Shown piece after piece: positions 1-7,518 of a stretch of DNA of 13,610 nt; within the stretch, counting starts at the first letter, position 1; the number at the start of each line of letters is the position of its first letter. The notes beneath the pieces were generated by a model. It did no database searches, was not told the DNA's origin, and worked only from the letters and a program-made list of their open reading frames with translations. Where the stretch lies: the NCBI GenBank assembly GCA_937877165.1, contig CALEFO010000131.1, positions 1-13,610 of the forward strand. Direction: 5' to 3'. Source of the DNA: an uncultured Lachnospiraceae bacterium (GTDB lineage: Bacteria > Bacillota > Clostridia > Lachnospirales > Lachnospiraceae). A program made the position numbers and the translations under genes.

Positions 1-158
1 TGCGTGTGCTCACTCCAAGCAGGAGGAAGCAGCATCAGCTGCTTCCGAGTGCCGCGAGGGGAAATCCGCGAAGGCGGTTTCCCCGACGCCGGAGTTGGCA
101 CACTGCGTGTGCTCACTCCAAGCAGGAGGAAGCAGCATCAGCTGCTTCCGAGTGCCGC
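1..158. repeat. Tandem two-hairpin repeat, 103-base period, at the 3' end of the methyltransferase gene
   Basis: Bases 1-55 and 104-158 are identical over 55 bases. The first copy begins at the window edge, so the array may continue outside. Each copy holds a hairpin with a perfect 9-bp stem (25-33/38-46 and 128-136/141-149) and an ATCA loop, enclosed by CACTC and GAGTGC. Between the copies lies a second hairpin, 58-64 with 78-84 and 66-69 with 74-77, with a single bulged T at 65 and loop GAAG. A third small stem, GCACAC/GTGTGC, spans 98-112. The downstream copy overlaps the end of the methyltransferase gene and contains its stop codon at 113-115. A diverged relative lies at 6443-6508. No T-run follows the hairpins, so this is not a standard intrinsic terminator. 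The function is unknown; it may resemble REP/MITE-type dispersed repeats. Confidence 0.85.
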
Positions 159-946
159 TGCCTGGCGGCCTCATACATCAGAATCCCTGCGCTCATCGCC
201 GCATTCAGCGATTCAATCCTGCCCTCCATCGGGATATGAACCCGCTCATCCGCAATCCGGATGGTCTCCTTCGTAAGACCGTTCCCTTCATTTCCGATCA
301 GAAACCCGCAGGCCCCCCGCCCATCGGCAAGTTCATAAGACCGGCTTTCGTCGAGGCAGGCCGCAAAGAGCCGGATTCCCCTCTGCTGCAGATCACGAAG
401 TGCGCCGTGAAAGTCCTCTTCCACAACAAACGGCATCCGGAAAATGGAGCTCATGGTCGAGCGCACCGTTTTCGGATTGAAAACGTCTACGGTTCCGCGG
501 CTCATCAGAATCCCAGTTGCTCCGGCCGCCTCCGCAGTCCGGAACATCGTGCCCAGATTTCCCGGATCCTGAATGTCCTCCAGAATCAGAAGAAGCGGCG
601 TTTTCTTTTCTCCCTCTCTGTTCCTTCCGAGAAGATCCTCTGCAATATACCAGGGCTGTCTTGCCACCGCAAGAATTCCCTGCGGCGACATCGTATCCGA
701 TGCTTTTGCCATTGCCTCATCGGACAAAAGTGTGAGCTTCCCGGCAAATGGGGCAAGCCTTTCGCCCGCCTTCTCCATCGCCTCACGGGTAACGTACACT
801 TCCTCCAGATACTCTGCCGGAGCGTCCAGAACAAGGCGCTCTCCTTCTATAACAAAAGACTGAGACTGCCGGCGTTCTTTTGCTTTCTGCCTGAGCAGCA
901 CCAGTCTCTTGACTCTGCTGTTTGATGCGGATGTGATTTCTTCCAT
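113..946 (-). CDS. SpoU/TrmH-family RNA 2'-O-ribose methyltransferase (RlmB/YsgA-like)
   Basis: A 277-residue SPOUT-class enzyme expected to transfer a methyl group from S-adenosylmethionine to a ribose 2'-OH in rRNA or tRNA; the exact target cannot be read from the sequence. Residues 1-95 form the L30e-like substrate-binding domain (it starts MEEITSASNSRVKRL, with FVIEGERLVLDA at 31-42). The catalytic knot carries all three SpoU motifs: NLGTMFRTAEA (130-140), IGNEGNGL (217-224) and IPMEGRIESLNAAMSAGI (238-255). The usual ESLNVAVA-like stretch reads ESLNAAMSA here. The start at 946 is chosen because AGGGA lies 7 bases upstream and the family N-terminus begins there; an upstream in-frame start at 1006 would overlap pfkA. 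The gene lies 31 bases after pfkA and is probably cotranscribed. Its last 14 or so residues (RHSEAADAASSCLE) and its stop come from the repeat at 104-158, so the native C-terminus was probably altered by it. Confidence 0.9.
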   Translation of the reverse strand: MEEITSASNSRVKRLVLLRQKAKERRQSQSFVIEGERLVLDAPAEYLEEVYVTREAMEKAGERLAPFAGKLTLLSDEAMAKASDTMSPQGILAVARQPWYIAEDLLGRNREGEKKTPLLLILEDIQDPGNLGTMFRTAEAAGATGILMSRGTVDVFNPKTVRSTMSSIFRMPFVVEEDFHGALRDLQQRGIRLFAACLDESRSYELADGRGACGFLIGNEGNGLTKETIRIADERVHIPMEGRIESLNAAMSAGILMYEAARQRHSEAADAASSCLE

Positions 947-977
947 CGGTTCCCTGTATTTTCTATATGTCTTCCTG

Positions 978-1955
978 TTACCGGGACAGTGCCTGGCTGA
1001 TTTCAAACTGATATTCCGGAATGCTCTTGGTCATTGCCAATGCTTCCTCAATATCCACATCTATGAACTGTCCGTTCCGGTAAGCCACAATCCGGTCTCT
1101 CTTACCCGCTGCCACGATATCCGCCGCATAAGCTCCCATGATGGACGCATAGTAGCGGTCCTTGCAGGTCGGCGAACCGCCGCGCTGCATATAGCCAAGG
1201 ATCGTGGCACGAGTCTCGATTCCCGTTGCCGCCTCAATCCGGCGTGCCATGGAAGTGGAGTGCCCGATTCCCTCTGCATTGATGATAATGTGATGCTTCT
1301 TTCCGTGTTTGCGGTTGTTAATGATATTGTCCACGATCTTCTGCTCGTCGTAGTCATATTTTTCCGGAAGCAGAATATCCTCTGCGCCGTTGGCGATTCC
1401 GCACCAGAGGGCGATGTAGCCCGCGTTGCGGCCCATGACCTCGATGATGCTGCAGCGCTCGTGTGAGGACGAGGTATCACGGACCTTATCAATGGCCTGC
1501 ATCGCCGTATTGATGGCAGTGTCGAAGCCGATCGTATAATCGGTGCATGCGATGTCCAGATCAATGGTTCCCGGAAGCCCGATCGCATTGATGCCGAGAC
1601 GGGAAAGAGCCAGTGCTCCACGGTAGGAACCGTCCCCTCCGATCACAACCAGTCCGTCAATACCATGCTTACGGCAGATTCTCGCCGCTTCCTCCTGTCC
1701 TTCCTTCGTGCGCATCTCTTCACAGCGCGCGGTTCCCAGAATGGTTCCGCCTCTTTGGATGATATCCGAGACGCTGTGCTTGTCCATATCCACGATTTCT
1801 TCCTGCAGAAGACCCGAATAGCCCCGCTCAATGCCCTTGACCGTCAGACCATTCTGAATTCCCTTGCGGACACAGGCACGGATTGCCGCGTTCATGCCGG
1901 GCGCATCGCCGCCGCTGGTAAGAATGCCGATTGTTTTCACTTTATTCTCAGCCAT
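978..1955 (-). CDS. pfkA: ATP-dependent 6-phosphofructokinase
   Basis: Phosphorylates fructose 6-phosphate to fructose 1,6-bisphosphate in cytosolic glycolysis. The 325-residue length is typical of short bacterial PFKs. Visible motifs are the N-terminal nucleotide-binding loop GILTSGGDAPGMNAAIR (10-26), GGDGS (106-110), PGTIDLDI (128-135) and the substrate loop MGRNAGY (174-180). Glycine in GGDGS and glycine before TID are the residues expected of ATP-using rather than pyrophosphate-using enzymes. The catalytic aspartates of TIDxD (D132, D134) are kept, but the residue between them is leucine, where E. coli PfkA has asparagine (TIDND). The start is well set: GGAGG lies 7 bases before ATG at 1955. 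The gene has a likely promoter at 2033-2061 and leads a two-gene unit with the RNA methyltransferase downstream. Confidence 0.97.
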   Translation of the reverse strand: MAENKVKTIGILTSGGDAPGMNAAIRACVRKGIQNGLTVKGIERGYSGLLQEEIVDMDKHSVSDIIQRGGTILGTARCEEMRTKEGQEEAARICRKHGIDGLVVIGGDGSYRGALALSRLGINAIGLPGTIDLDIACTDYTIGFDTAINTAMQAIDKVRDTSSSHERCSIIEVMGRNAGYIALWCGIANGAEDILLPEKYDYDEQKIVDNIINNRKHGKKHHIIINAEGIGHSTSMARRIEAATGIETRATILGYMQRGGSPTCKDRYYASIMGAYAADIVAAGKRDRIVAYRNGQFIDVDIEEALAMTKSIPEYQFEISQALSR

Positions 1956-2032
1956 TGTATGTCCTCCATTCCGTCTTGAATCCCACAGATGCCAGCTTTT
2001 GCTTTCTTATCTTTCTGCCTGCTGTACCTACT

Positions 2033-2061
2033 ATCATACTCAGGTTTGCTTCCCCATGCAA
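2033..2061 (-). promoter_or_regulatory. Probable sigma-A promoter for pfkA
   Basis: On the minus strand, TTGCAT (2061-2056) and TATGAT (2038-2033) are separated by exactly 17 bases, in the 193-base gap after dnaE. The -35 matches only its TTG; the -10 matches five of six consensus bases. Transcription would begin near 2026, leaving a leader of about 70 bases before the pfkA start. Confidence 0.6.
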
Positions 2062-2101
2062 TGCAGCAGGCCCCTATGCGCCGAATGCACAGATGTGCTT
2101 T

Positions 2102-2138
2102 TCCGCCGCTTTCTTTCGTAGAAGCCTTCGCCGGCGGA
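2102..2138 (-). other. Hairpin just downstream of dnaE, possible degenerate copy of the dispersed repeat
   Basis: TCCGCCG (2102-2108) pairs with CGGCGGA (2132-2138), a 7-bp stem around a 23-base loop, 10 bases past the dnaE stop. On the minus strand the stem is followed by AAAAG rather than a T-run, so a standard intrinsic terminator is unlikely. The plus-strand segment TTCGTAGAAGCC...GGAT resembles TTCGTAGAAACC...GGAT of the repeat at 6443-6508, and CCTTCGC plus GGAT is shared with the copy near base 70. It may be an eroded third copy, but the match is short. Confidence 0.35.
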
Positions 2139-2148
2139 TCCTGCCTTT

Positions 2149-5100
2149 TCAGCGGACCGTCACGTTTTTTTCTCCGAACCGGTCCTTTAGTGCCTTCAGC
2201 GTCTCATCATCTGCCCGGATCCCCTGTCCAGGCGGGAGCTTTTTCATGCCGCGGATGCTCTCGATATAAATCACCGCCTGGTCCCGTCCTCCGAAGCGGT
2301 CCACAAGCTTCATCAGATCACCGTTTCCTTCCGAAAATGCCTTCTCATCAGCAAAACGGATCCAGACCTCCCGCGGAACCGCGTCAAACGGCACAATGCT
2401 TCTCGCAATCAGTTTAGAATCACGGTCTTCCTCCTGTGACGCGCGGCCCTGCATGAACACCTTCGCGTCCTCCTTCAGGACCTCCGTGTACTTCTCGAAG
2501 GTCTTCGGGAATACGATGACCTCAATGCTTCCCGTCAGATCTTCCAGCGTCACAAAGGCCATCACCTGGTCGTTCTTCGTGTACTTGATCTTGACCTCCG
2601 TGATCATGCCGCCCACCGTCACGTCCTGGTTATCCTGCACCTTCGAGACGCCGGTCTCCTCATCGAGGTAGAAGTCCGCCGCCCGGGCTCCCGCATGGGC
2701 CTTCCAAAGCCCCGCATAGTCCTCCAGCGGATGACCGCTGACATAAATGCCGAGGACTTCTTTTTCAAAGGCGAGCTTCATTTCCTTGTCATACTCGCCG
2801 ACATCCGGATACGAAATCCGGAACTGCTGCCTCGATTCCTCCGGAACAATATCAAACAGGCTCATCTGTCCCGCCATGTTATTCTTCATGGCGTCTGCCT
2901 GCTCCTCCATCATCCGGATATAGACGCTCATCATCTGCTTGCGCGTTGCGCCGAAGCAGTCGAATGCCCCCGACTTGATCAGATTCTCCACAACGCGGCG
3001 GTTCAGGGAAAGGCTGCTGGTTCTGTCAATGAAATCCTGAAGGTCCCGGTACTTTCCGTTCTGCTCGCGTTCCCGGACGACCGCCTGGATCAGCGAATCA
3101 CCCACGCCCTTGATAGCCGTGAGGGAGTAACGGATCGCTCCGCCCGAGACAGAAAAGCCTGCCACGCCCTCATTGATATCTGGCGGAAGAAGCCGGATGT
3201 GCATCTCCCGACATGCCAGAATATATCCTGCCACCTTGGCAGGAAAATCAATGACAGAGGTCAGAAGCGCTGCCATGAATTCCGTCGGATAGTAGTACTT
3301 GAGCCAGGCCGTCTGATACGTCACGATCGCGTAGCAGGCCGCATGGGATTTGTTGAAGGCATATTTGGCAAAATCAATCATGGTGTCATAGATGTGATTG
3401 GCCGTCTCCGCGGAGATTCCCTTTGCGACACACCCAGGCACCTGTTCCTTCGCATTTCCTTCCACGAAGTTGTGCCGCTCCTCTTCCATGACATGAGCCT
3501 TCTTCTTGCTCATCGCGCGGCGGACAAGGTCCGCACGGCCAAGCGAGTATCCGCCGAGCTCCTGCACGATCTGCATGACCTGCTCCTGATAGACAATGCA
3601 GCCGTAGGTCGGCTCCAGAATCGGCTCCAGCTCCTTCGCGTCATACGTAACGCTTCCCGCGTTCTGCTTGCCCGCGATGTACTTGGGAATGAAATCCATC
3701 GGGCCCGGACGGTACAGTGCAATTCCCGCAATGACATCCTCGAGGCTCCCCGGCTGCAGTCTTTTCATGAAGCTCTGCATGCCGCCGGATTCCAGCTGGA
3801 ACACGCCGTCTGTTTTTCCCGTCGCAAGATAGGCAAAAACCTTCTTGTCGTCGTAATCAATCCGGTTGATGTCAATGACCTCTCCCGCCGGATTTTCTGT
3901 AATCTTCTCTTTTCCCAGAACCGGCTCATAAGAGGGATAGCTTCCCCCGGCTTCCCGGATGGAATGGTTGGCCATCGCCACGGCATTCTGAATCACCGTC
4001 AGGGTGCGGAGTCCCAGAAAATCCATTTTCAGAAGTCCCAGCTGCTCCACCCGCGTCATGGTGAACTGTGTCGTAATCGAGCCATCGGCCGCCCGTGAGA
4101 GCGGAATCAGGTCCTCGGCGGGCTCCGCACAGATCACGACGCCCGCGGCATGCACCGACGTGTGGCGCGGCAGGCCCTCGAGCTTTCGTGACATCTCAAT
4201 CAGCTCATGCACTCTTTCATCGTTGTCATAAGCCTTCTTCAGATCCGGATTCTCCTTAAGCGCCTTATCCAGGGTGATATTCAGCTCATTCGGCACCATC
4301 TTGGAGACCGAATCACAGAAGCTGTATGGAAGGTCCATCACACGTCCGACATCCCGGATCACGCCGCGGGCCGCCATCGTACCGAAGGTGATAATCTGAA
4401 CCACCTGGTCCTTTCCGTATTTGCGCGTGACGTAGTCAATGACCTCCTGTCTTCGCTCGAATCCGAAGTCCACGTCAATATCCGGCATGGACACACGCTC
4501 CGGATTGAGAAACCGCTCGAAGAGAAGGTTGTAGCGGATCGGATCCAGCTGCGTGATGCCGGTGCAGTAGGACACCACGGACCCTGCCGCAGACCCTCTT
4601 CCCGGTCCGACCGCAATGCCGTGCTCCCGTGACCAGTTGATGTAGTCCCAGACGATCAGGAAATAGTCCACATAGCCCATCTTCCGGATGACCGACAGCT
4701 CATAATCAAGGCGCTTGCGCACCGTTCCGTCGTCCTCCGGATAGTTGCGGGCAAAGCCGTCATCGCACAGCTTGTTCAGATATGTCCAGGAGTCGTACCC
4801 TTTTGGCACTTCAAAATGAGGCAGCTTGGTCTTTCCGAATTCGATCGTCACATTGCAGCGGTCCGCGATCTTCTGGGTATTCTCCAGTGCCTCCTGCGCA
4901 TAAGGGAAGAGCTCCTTCATCTGCTCTTCACTCTTGACATAGAACTGTCCGCCCGGGTACCGCATCCGGTTCTCATCACTCACCTTTTTGCCTGTCTGGA
5001 TGCACAAAAGAACGTCATGTGCCTGTGCATCATCCGCAAACGTGTAGTGGCAGTCATTGGTCGCAATCATGGGAATGTCAAGCTCCCTCGACAGCTCCAG

Positions 5101-5670
5101 AACGCCTGCAATGACAGTCTGCTGGTCCGGATAGCCATGATCCTGCAGCTCCAGAAAAAAATTTCCTTTCCCGAAAATATCCTGATATTCCAGTGCGGCC
5201 TTCCTGGCCGCCTCTTTATCTCCGCGGACCAGATCTCTTGCCACTTCACCGGCAAGGCAGGCCGAAGAGCAGATAATTCCCTCATGAAACTCACGAAGAA
5301 GCTCTTTATCCACACGAGGCTTATAATAGTAGCCCTCCGTAAAGGAGCGGCTGACGATCTTGGAAAGATTCTGGTAGCCCTTCTCGTTCTCCGCAAGAAG
5401 GATCAGATGGTAATAGCGGTCCGAGTGATCTCCGATCTCACGGTCAAACCGGGAGCCGGGCGCCACATAGACCTCGCATCCAATGATCGGCTTGATGCCG
5501 ACATCCTGACAGGCCAGATAGAACTCGATGACGCCGTACATATTGCCGTGATCTGTGATCGCGGCCGCGTTCATTCCAAGCTCCTTCACGCGCTCCGCAT
5601 AAGCGCGGACCTTGTTGGAGCCATCCAGAAGCGAATATTCCGTATGTGAATGAAGATGGACAAAGGACAT
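2149..5670 (-). CDS. dnaE: DNA polymerase III alpha subunit (DnaE type)
   Basis: C-family replicative DNA polymerase of 1173 residues, the usual DnaE length. In Gram-positive bacteria DnaE works alongside PolC; there is no inserted exonuclease domain here, so this is DnaE. The N-terminal PHP domain begins with HLHSHTEYSLLDG (5-17, with metal-ligand histidines H5, H7 and H9). The polymerase core has GPGRGSAAGS (355-364), the catalytic aspartates D397 and D399 in PDIDVDF (396-402), and the third in KMDFLGL (D550). A helix-hairpin-helix region follows, and near the C-terminus an OB-fold (VTVGGMITEVKIKYTKNDQ onward). The start at 5670 has AGGGA 7 bases upstream and lies 9 bases after the ispD stop, so it is probably cotranscribed and perhaps translationally coupled. 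I see no frameshift or intein. Confidence 0.97.
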   Translation of the reverse strand: MSFVHLHSHTEYSLLDGSNKVRAYAERVKELGMNAAAITDHGNMYGVIEFYLACQDVGIKPIIGCEVYVAPGSRFDREIGDHSDRYYHLILLAENEKGYQNLSKIVSRSFTEGYYYKPRVDKELLREFHEGIICSSACLAGEVARDLVRGDKEAARKAALEYQDIFGKGNFFLELQDHGYPDQQTVIAGVLELSRELDIPMIATNDCHYTFADDAQAHDVLLCIQTGKKVSDENRMRYPGGQFYVKSEEQMKELFPYAQEALENTQKIADRCNVTIEFGKTKLPHFEVPKGYDSWTYLNKLCDDGFARNYPEDDGTVRKRLDYELSVIRKMGYVDYFLIVWDYINWSREHGIAVGPGRGSAAGSVVSYCTGITQLDPIRYNLLFERFLNPERVSMPDIDVDFGFERRQEVIDYVTRKYGKDQVVQIITFGTMAARGVIRDVGRVMDLPYSFCDSVSKMVPNELNITLDKALKENPDLKKAYDNDERVHELIEMSRKLEGLPRHTSVHAAGVVICAEPAEDLIPLSRAADGSITTQFTMTRVEQLGLLKMDFLGLRTLTVIQNAVAMANHSIREAGGSYPSYEPVLGKEKITENPAGEVIDINRIDYDDKKVFAYLATGKTDGVFQLESGGMQSFMKRLQPGSLEDVIAGIALYRPGPMDFIPKYIAGKQNAGSVTYDAKELEPILEPTYGCIVYQEQVMQIVQELGGYSLGRADLVRRAMSKKKAHVMEEERHNFVEGNAKEQVPGCVAKGISAETANHIYDTMIDFAKYAFNKSHAACYAIVTYQTAWLKYYYPTEFMAALLTSVIDFPAKVAGYILACREMHIRLLPPDINEGVAGFSVSGGAIRYSLTAIKGVGDSLIQAVVREREQNGKYRDLQDFIDRTSSLSLNRRVVENLIKSGAFDCFGATRKQMMSVYIRMMEEQADAMKNNMAGQMSLFDIVPEESRQQFRISYPDVGEYDKEMKLAFEKEVLGIYVSGHPLEDYAGLWKAHAGARAADFYLDEETGVSKVQDNQDVTVGGMITEVKIKYTKNDQVMAFVTLEDLTGSIEVIVFPKTFEKYTEVLKEDAKVFMQGRASQEEDRDSKLIARSIVPFDAVPREVWIRFADEKAFSEGNGDLMKLVDRFGGRDQAVIYIESIRGMKKLPPGQGIRADDETLKALKDRFGEKNVTVR

Positions 5671-5679
5671 AATTTTTCC

Positions 5680-6414
5680 CTATTTCAGAAAGGCCTCCGC
5701 TACCGCGATGTCCTCCGGTGTCGTGATCTTGATATTGCGGTAGGAAGCCTCCACCAGGCGGATTTTCGCCTGCTTCATCTGCTCCGCCACCATGGCATCG
5801 TCTGTGATGTGAATGCCCTGCGCGGTCAGCTCGGGAAGCTTCTTCTTCATTTCCCGGTATGCCTGCGTAATCAGCGTCCTCTCGAAGACCTGCGGGGTCT
5901 GAATGATCCAAACATGACTCCGGTCCGGCGTGGACGAAACATTTCCGTCGTCCCCCGCCATTTTCACCGTATCCTTGCTCGGCATGCCGGCAACCGCCGC
6001 GCCGCACTCCCTCACTGCCGCATAGAGGCGGCGAAGAGACTCCTTATCAATAAACGGTCTTGCCCCGTCATGGATGAATACATAGCTGCAGGGCCAACAG
6101 ATCGCCTCCAGGCCGTTTGCTACAGAGTCATAGCGCTCCGTTCCGCCCGCCGCAAAGGCCCGGACCTTCTCTGCAGCCTTCGGAACTGCCGCAAAAATAT
6201 GCTCCCGGACATAGGGCTCATCACCCTCGGGAATCACCATCACGATATCCGTGATAATCTCACTTGCAGCCAGCGCCTGCAGCGATCTTGCCGCAAGAGG
6301 AATTCCCGCTATGTCCTGATACTGCTTCGGCAGGTCTCCGCCGAGCCTTGTTCCCTTTCCGGCCGCAAGCAGAACTGCCGTGCAGCGGATCTGTTCTCTC
6401 ACTTCTCCCATCAT
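5680..6414 (-). CDS. ispD: 2-C-methyl-D-erythritol 4-phosphate cytidylyltransferase
   Basis: Couples CTP to 2-C-methyl-D-erythritol 4-phosphate in the non-mevalonate (MEP) isoprenoid pathway, which supplies undecaprenyl carrier and quinone side chains. The 244-residue protein has the family's nucleotide-binding signature LLAAGKGTRLGGDLPKQY near the N-terminus, then GGTERYDSV, HDGARPF, KDTVK, IQTPQVF and the C-terminal TDDAMVAE. The start is not fully decided: two adjacent ATG codons (6414 and 6411) read MMGEVREQ, and the only purine-rich site, ACAGG, lies about 9 bases before the first. An open frame continues upstream to 6576 inside tsaD, but it has no family similarity there and would run through the repeat at 6443-6508. 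The gene follows tsaD after 76 bases and precedes dnaE by 9 bases. Confidence 0.95.
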   Translation of the reverse strand: MMGEVREQIRCTAVLLAAGKGTRLGGDLPKQYQDIAGIPLAARSLQALAASEIITDIVMVIPEGDEPYVREHIFAAVPKAAEKVRAFAAGGTERYDSVANGLEAICWPCSYVFIHDGARPFIDKESLRRLYAAVRECGAAVAGMPSKDTVKMAGDDGNVSSTPDRSHVWIIQTPQVFERTLITQAYREMKKKLPELTAQGIHITDDAMVAEQMKQAKIRLVEASYRNIKITTPEDIAVAEAFLK

Positions 6415-6442
6415 AAAATAAAACCTGTCCAGACGGCTTCGT

Positions 6443-6508
6443 AGAAACCACCTGCGTGGATTTCTCCTTGCCAGCACTCTAAAGAGGCGATCACGCCTCT
6501 CCGAGTGC
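6443..6508. repeat. Dispersed two-hairpin repeat overlapping the 3' end of tsaD
   Basis: Hairpin 1 has outer arms GCACTC (6474-6479) and GAGTGC (6503-6508), an inner 7-bp stem AGAGGCG/CGCCTCT (6483-6489/6494-6500) and loop ATCA. Hairpin 2 pairs 6443-6451 with 6456-6465, with a single bulged A at 6460 (T on the minus strand). Read on the minus strand, the joint from hairpin 1 into hairpin 2 (GAGTGC, GCxAGG, GAAATCC, AGG, GGTTTC, CGA, GCC in that order) matches plus-strand bases 47-90. Stem bases differ between the two loci but still pair. The tsaD stop TGA (6493-6491) lies in the loop of hairpin 1. No T-run follows. The gap between tsaD and ispD is made almost entirely of this element. Confidence 0.8.
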
Positions 6509-7513
6509 GAGGTTCGGCACCGCATTGAGATCCAGGCCGCTCCGATTCCCGTGCAAATAGTCATAGTATCCCGCACATCCGATCATCGCCGCATTGTCCG
6601 TGCACAGGATCGGCGGCGGACAATAGAACAGGATCCCTCGTTTCTCGCACGCTTCCTTTGCCGCTGCGCGCAGCGCGCTGTTGGACGCGACACCGCCCGC
6701 CAGTGCGAATTTCCTGCAGTGATACTTCTCTGCGGCCGCCATAGCATGCCCCACCAGAACCTCCACCACGGATTTCTGAAACGAAGCTGCTACATCAGGA
6801 ACGCAGACAGAGCGTCCCGCCATCGCTTCCGTATTCAGATAGTTGAGGACGGCAGATTTCAGGCCGCTGAAGCTGAAGTCATAGGCAGAATCCGCTACCT
6901 TTCCGCGCGGAAAGTGAATCGCATCCGGATTTCCCTCTCTGGCCGCTTTGTCGATCTTCGGGCCTCCGGGATATCCGAGTCCGACCGCCCGTGCTACCTT
7001 GTCAAAGGCTTCGCCCGCCGCATCGTCCATTGTGCGTCCGAGGATTTCATACTCGCCGTAGTCCCGGACAATCACAAGATGGGTGTGCCCGCCGGAAACC
7101 ACCAGGCACAGAAACGGCGGTTCGAGATCCGGTGCCGCGATGTAATTCGCGCTGATATGTCCCTCAATATGATGGACACCGATGAGCGGGATTCCCGTGG
7201 CAAAGCTGATCGCCTTCGCCGCGGACACGCCGACCAAAAGTGCTCCCACAAGTCCCGGTCCGTAGGTCACCGCGATGGCATCCAGGTCCGAAAGCTTCCG
7301 GTCTGCCTTTCGCAGGGCCTCACGAATCACCTGATTGATGCGCTCCACATGTTTCCTCGATGCAATTTCCGGCACCACGCCGCCGTACAATGTATGAATG
7401 TCTATCTGGGAAGAAATCTCATTGGAAAGAACTGTTCTTCCGTTCACCACCACGGCCGCCGCGGTCTCATCGCAGCTGGATTCGATTCCCAGAATTGTAA
7501 TGTCTTTCTCCAT
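6491..7513 (-). CDS. tsaD: tRNA N6-adenosine threonylcarbamoyltransferase TsaD (Kae1/Gcp family)
   Basis: Catalytic subunit that moves the threonylcarbamoyl group from threonylcarbamoyl-AMP to A37 of ANN-decoding tRNAs, working with TsaB and TsaE, which are encoded upstream. The protein is 340 residues. It shows ILGIESSCDETAAAVV (7-22), the SRKHVERI segment (52-59), the metal site HHIEGH (114-119, ligands H115 and H119), VVSGGHTHL, the ASKH-type nucleotide motif ALAGGVASNSALR and CTDNAAMIG near the end. ATG at 7513 is preferred because AGAGGA lies 8 bases upstream. A GTG at 7519 overlaps the rnz stop but is only 2 bases from that site. The gap to rnz is 5 bases, which suggests coupling. The last codons and the stop (ALGEA) lie within the hairpin repeat at 6443-6508. 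Confidence 0.97.
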   Translation of the reverse strand: MEKDITILGIESSCDETAAAVVVNGRTVLSNEISSQIDIHTLYGGVVPEIASRKHVERINQVIREALRKADRKLSDLDAIAVTYGPGLVGALLVGVSAAKAISFATGIPLIGVHHIEGHISANYIAAPDLEPPFLCLVVSGGHTHLVIVRDYGEYEILGRTMDDAAGEAFDKVARAVGLGYPGGPKIDKAAREGNPDAIHFPRGKVADSAYDFSFSGLKSAVLNYLNTEAMAGRSVCVPDVAASFQKSVVEVLVGHAMAAAEKYHCRKFALAGGVASNSALRAAAKEACEKRGILFYCPPPILCTDNAAMIGCAGYYDYLHGNRSGLDLNAVPNLALGEA

Positions 7514-7518
7514 CGCCA

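Noticed and set aside
1..158. CRISPR-like array
   Set aside because: Only two copies are seen, the repeat is 55 bases with internal hairpins, there is no second spacer for comparison and no cas gene is nearby.
95..925. 276-residue plus-strand open frame
   Set aside because: Antisense to the RNA methyltransferase, whose three SpoU motifs are intact.
2695..4098. 467-residue plus-strand open frame
   Set aside because: Wholly antisense to dnaE, which has full motif support; the translation resembles no family and has no ribosome binding site.
5444..6007. 187-residue minus-strand frame across the ispD-dnaE junction
   Set aside because: Out of frame with both supported genes; glycine/arginine-rich shadow.
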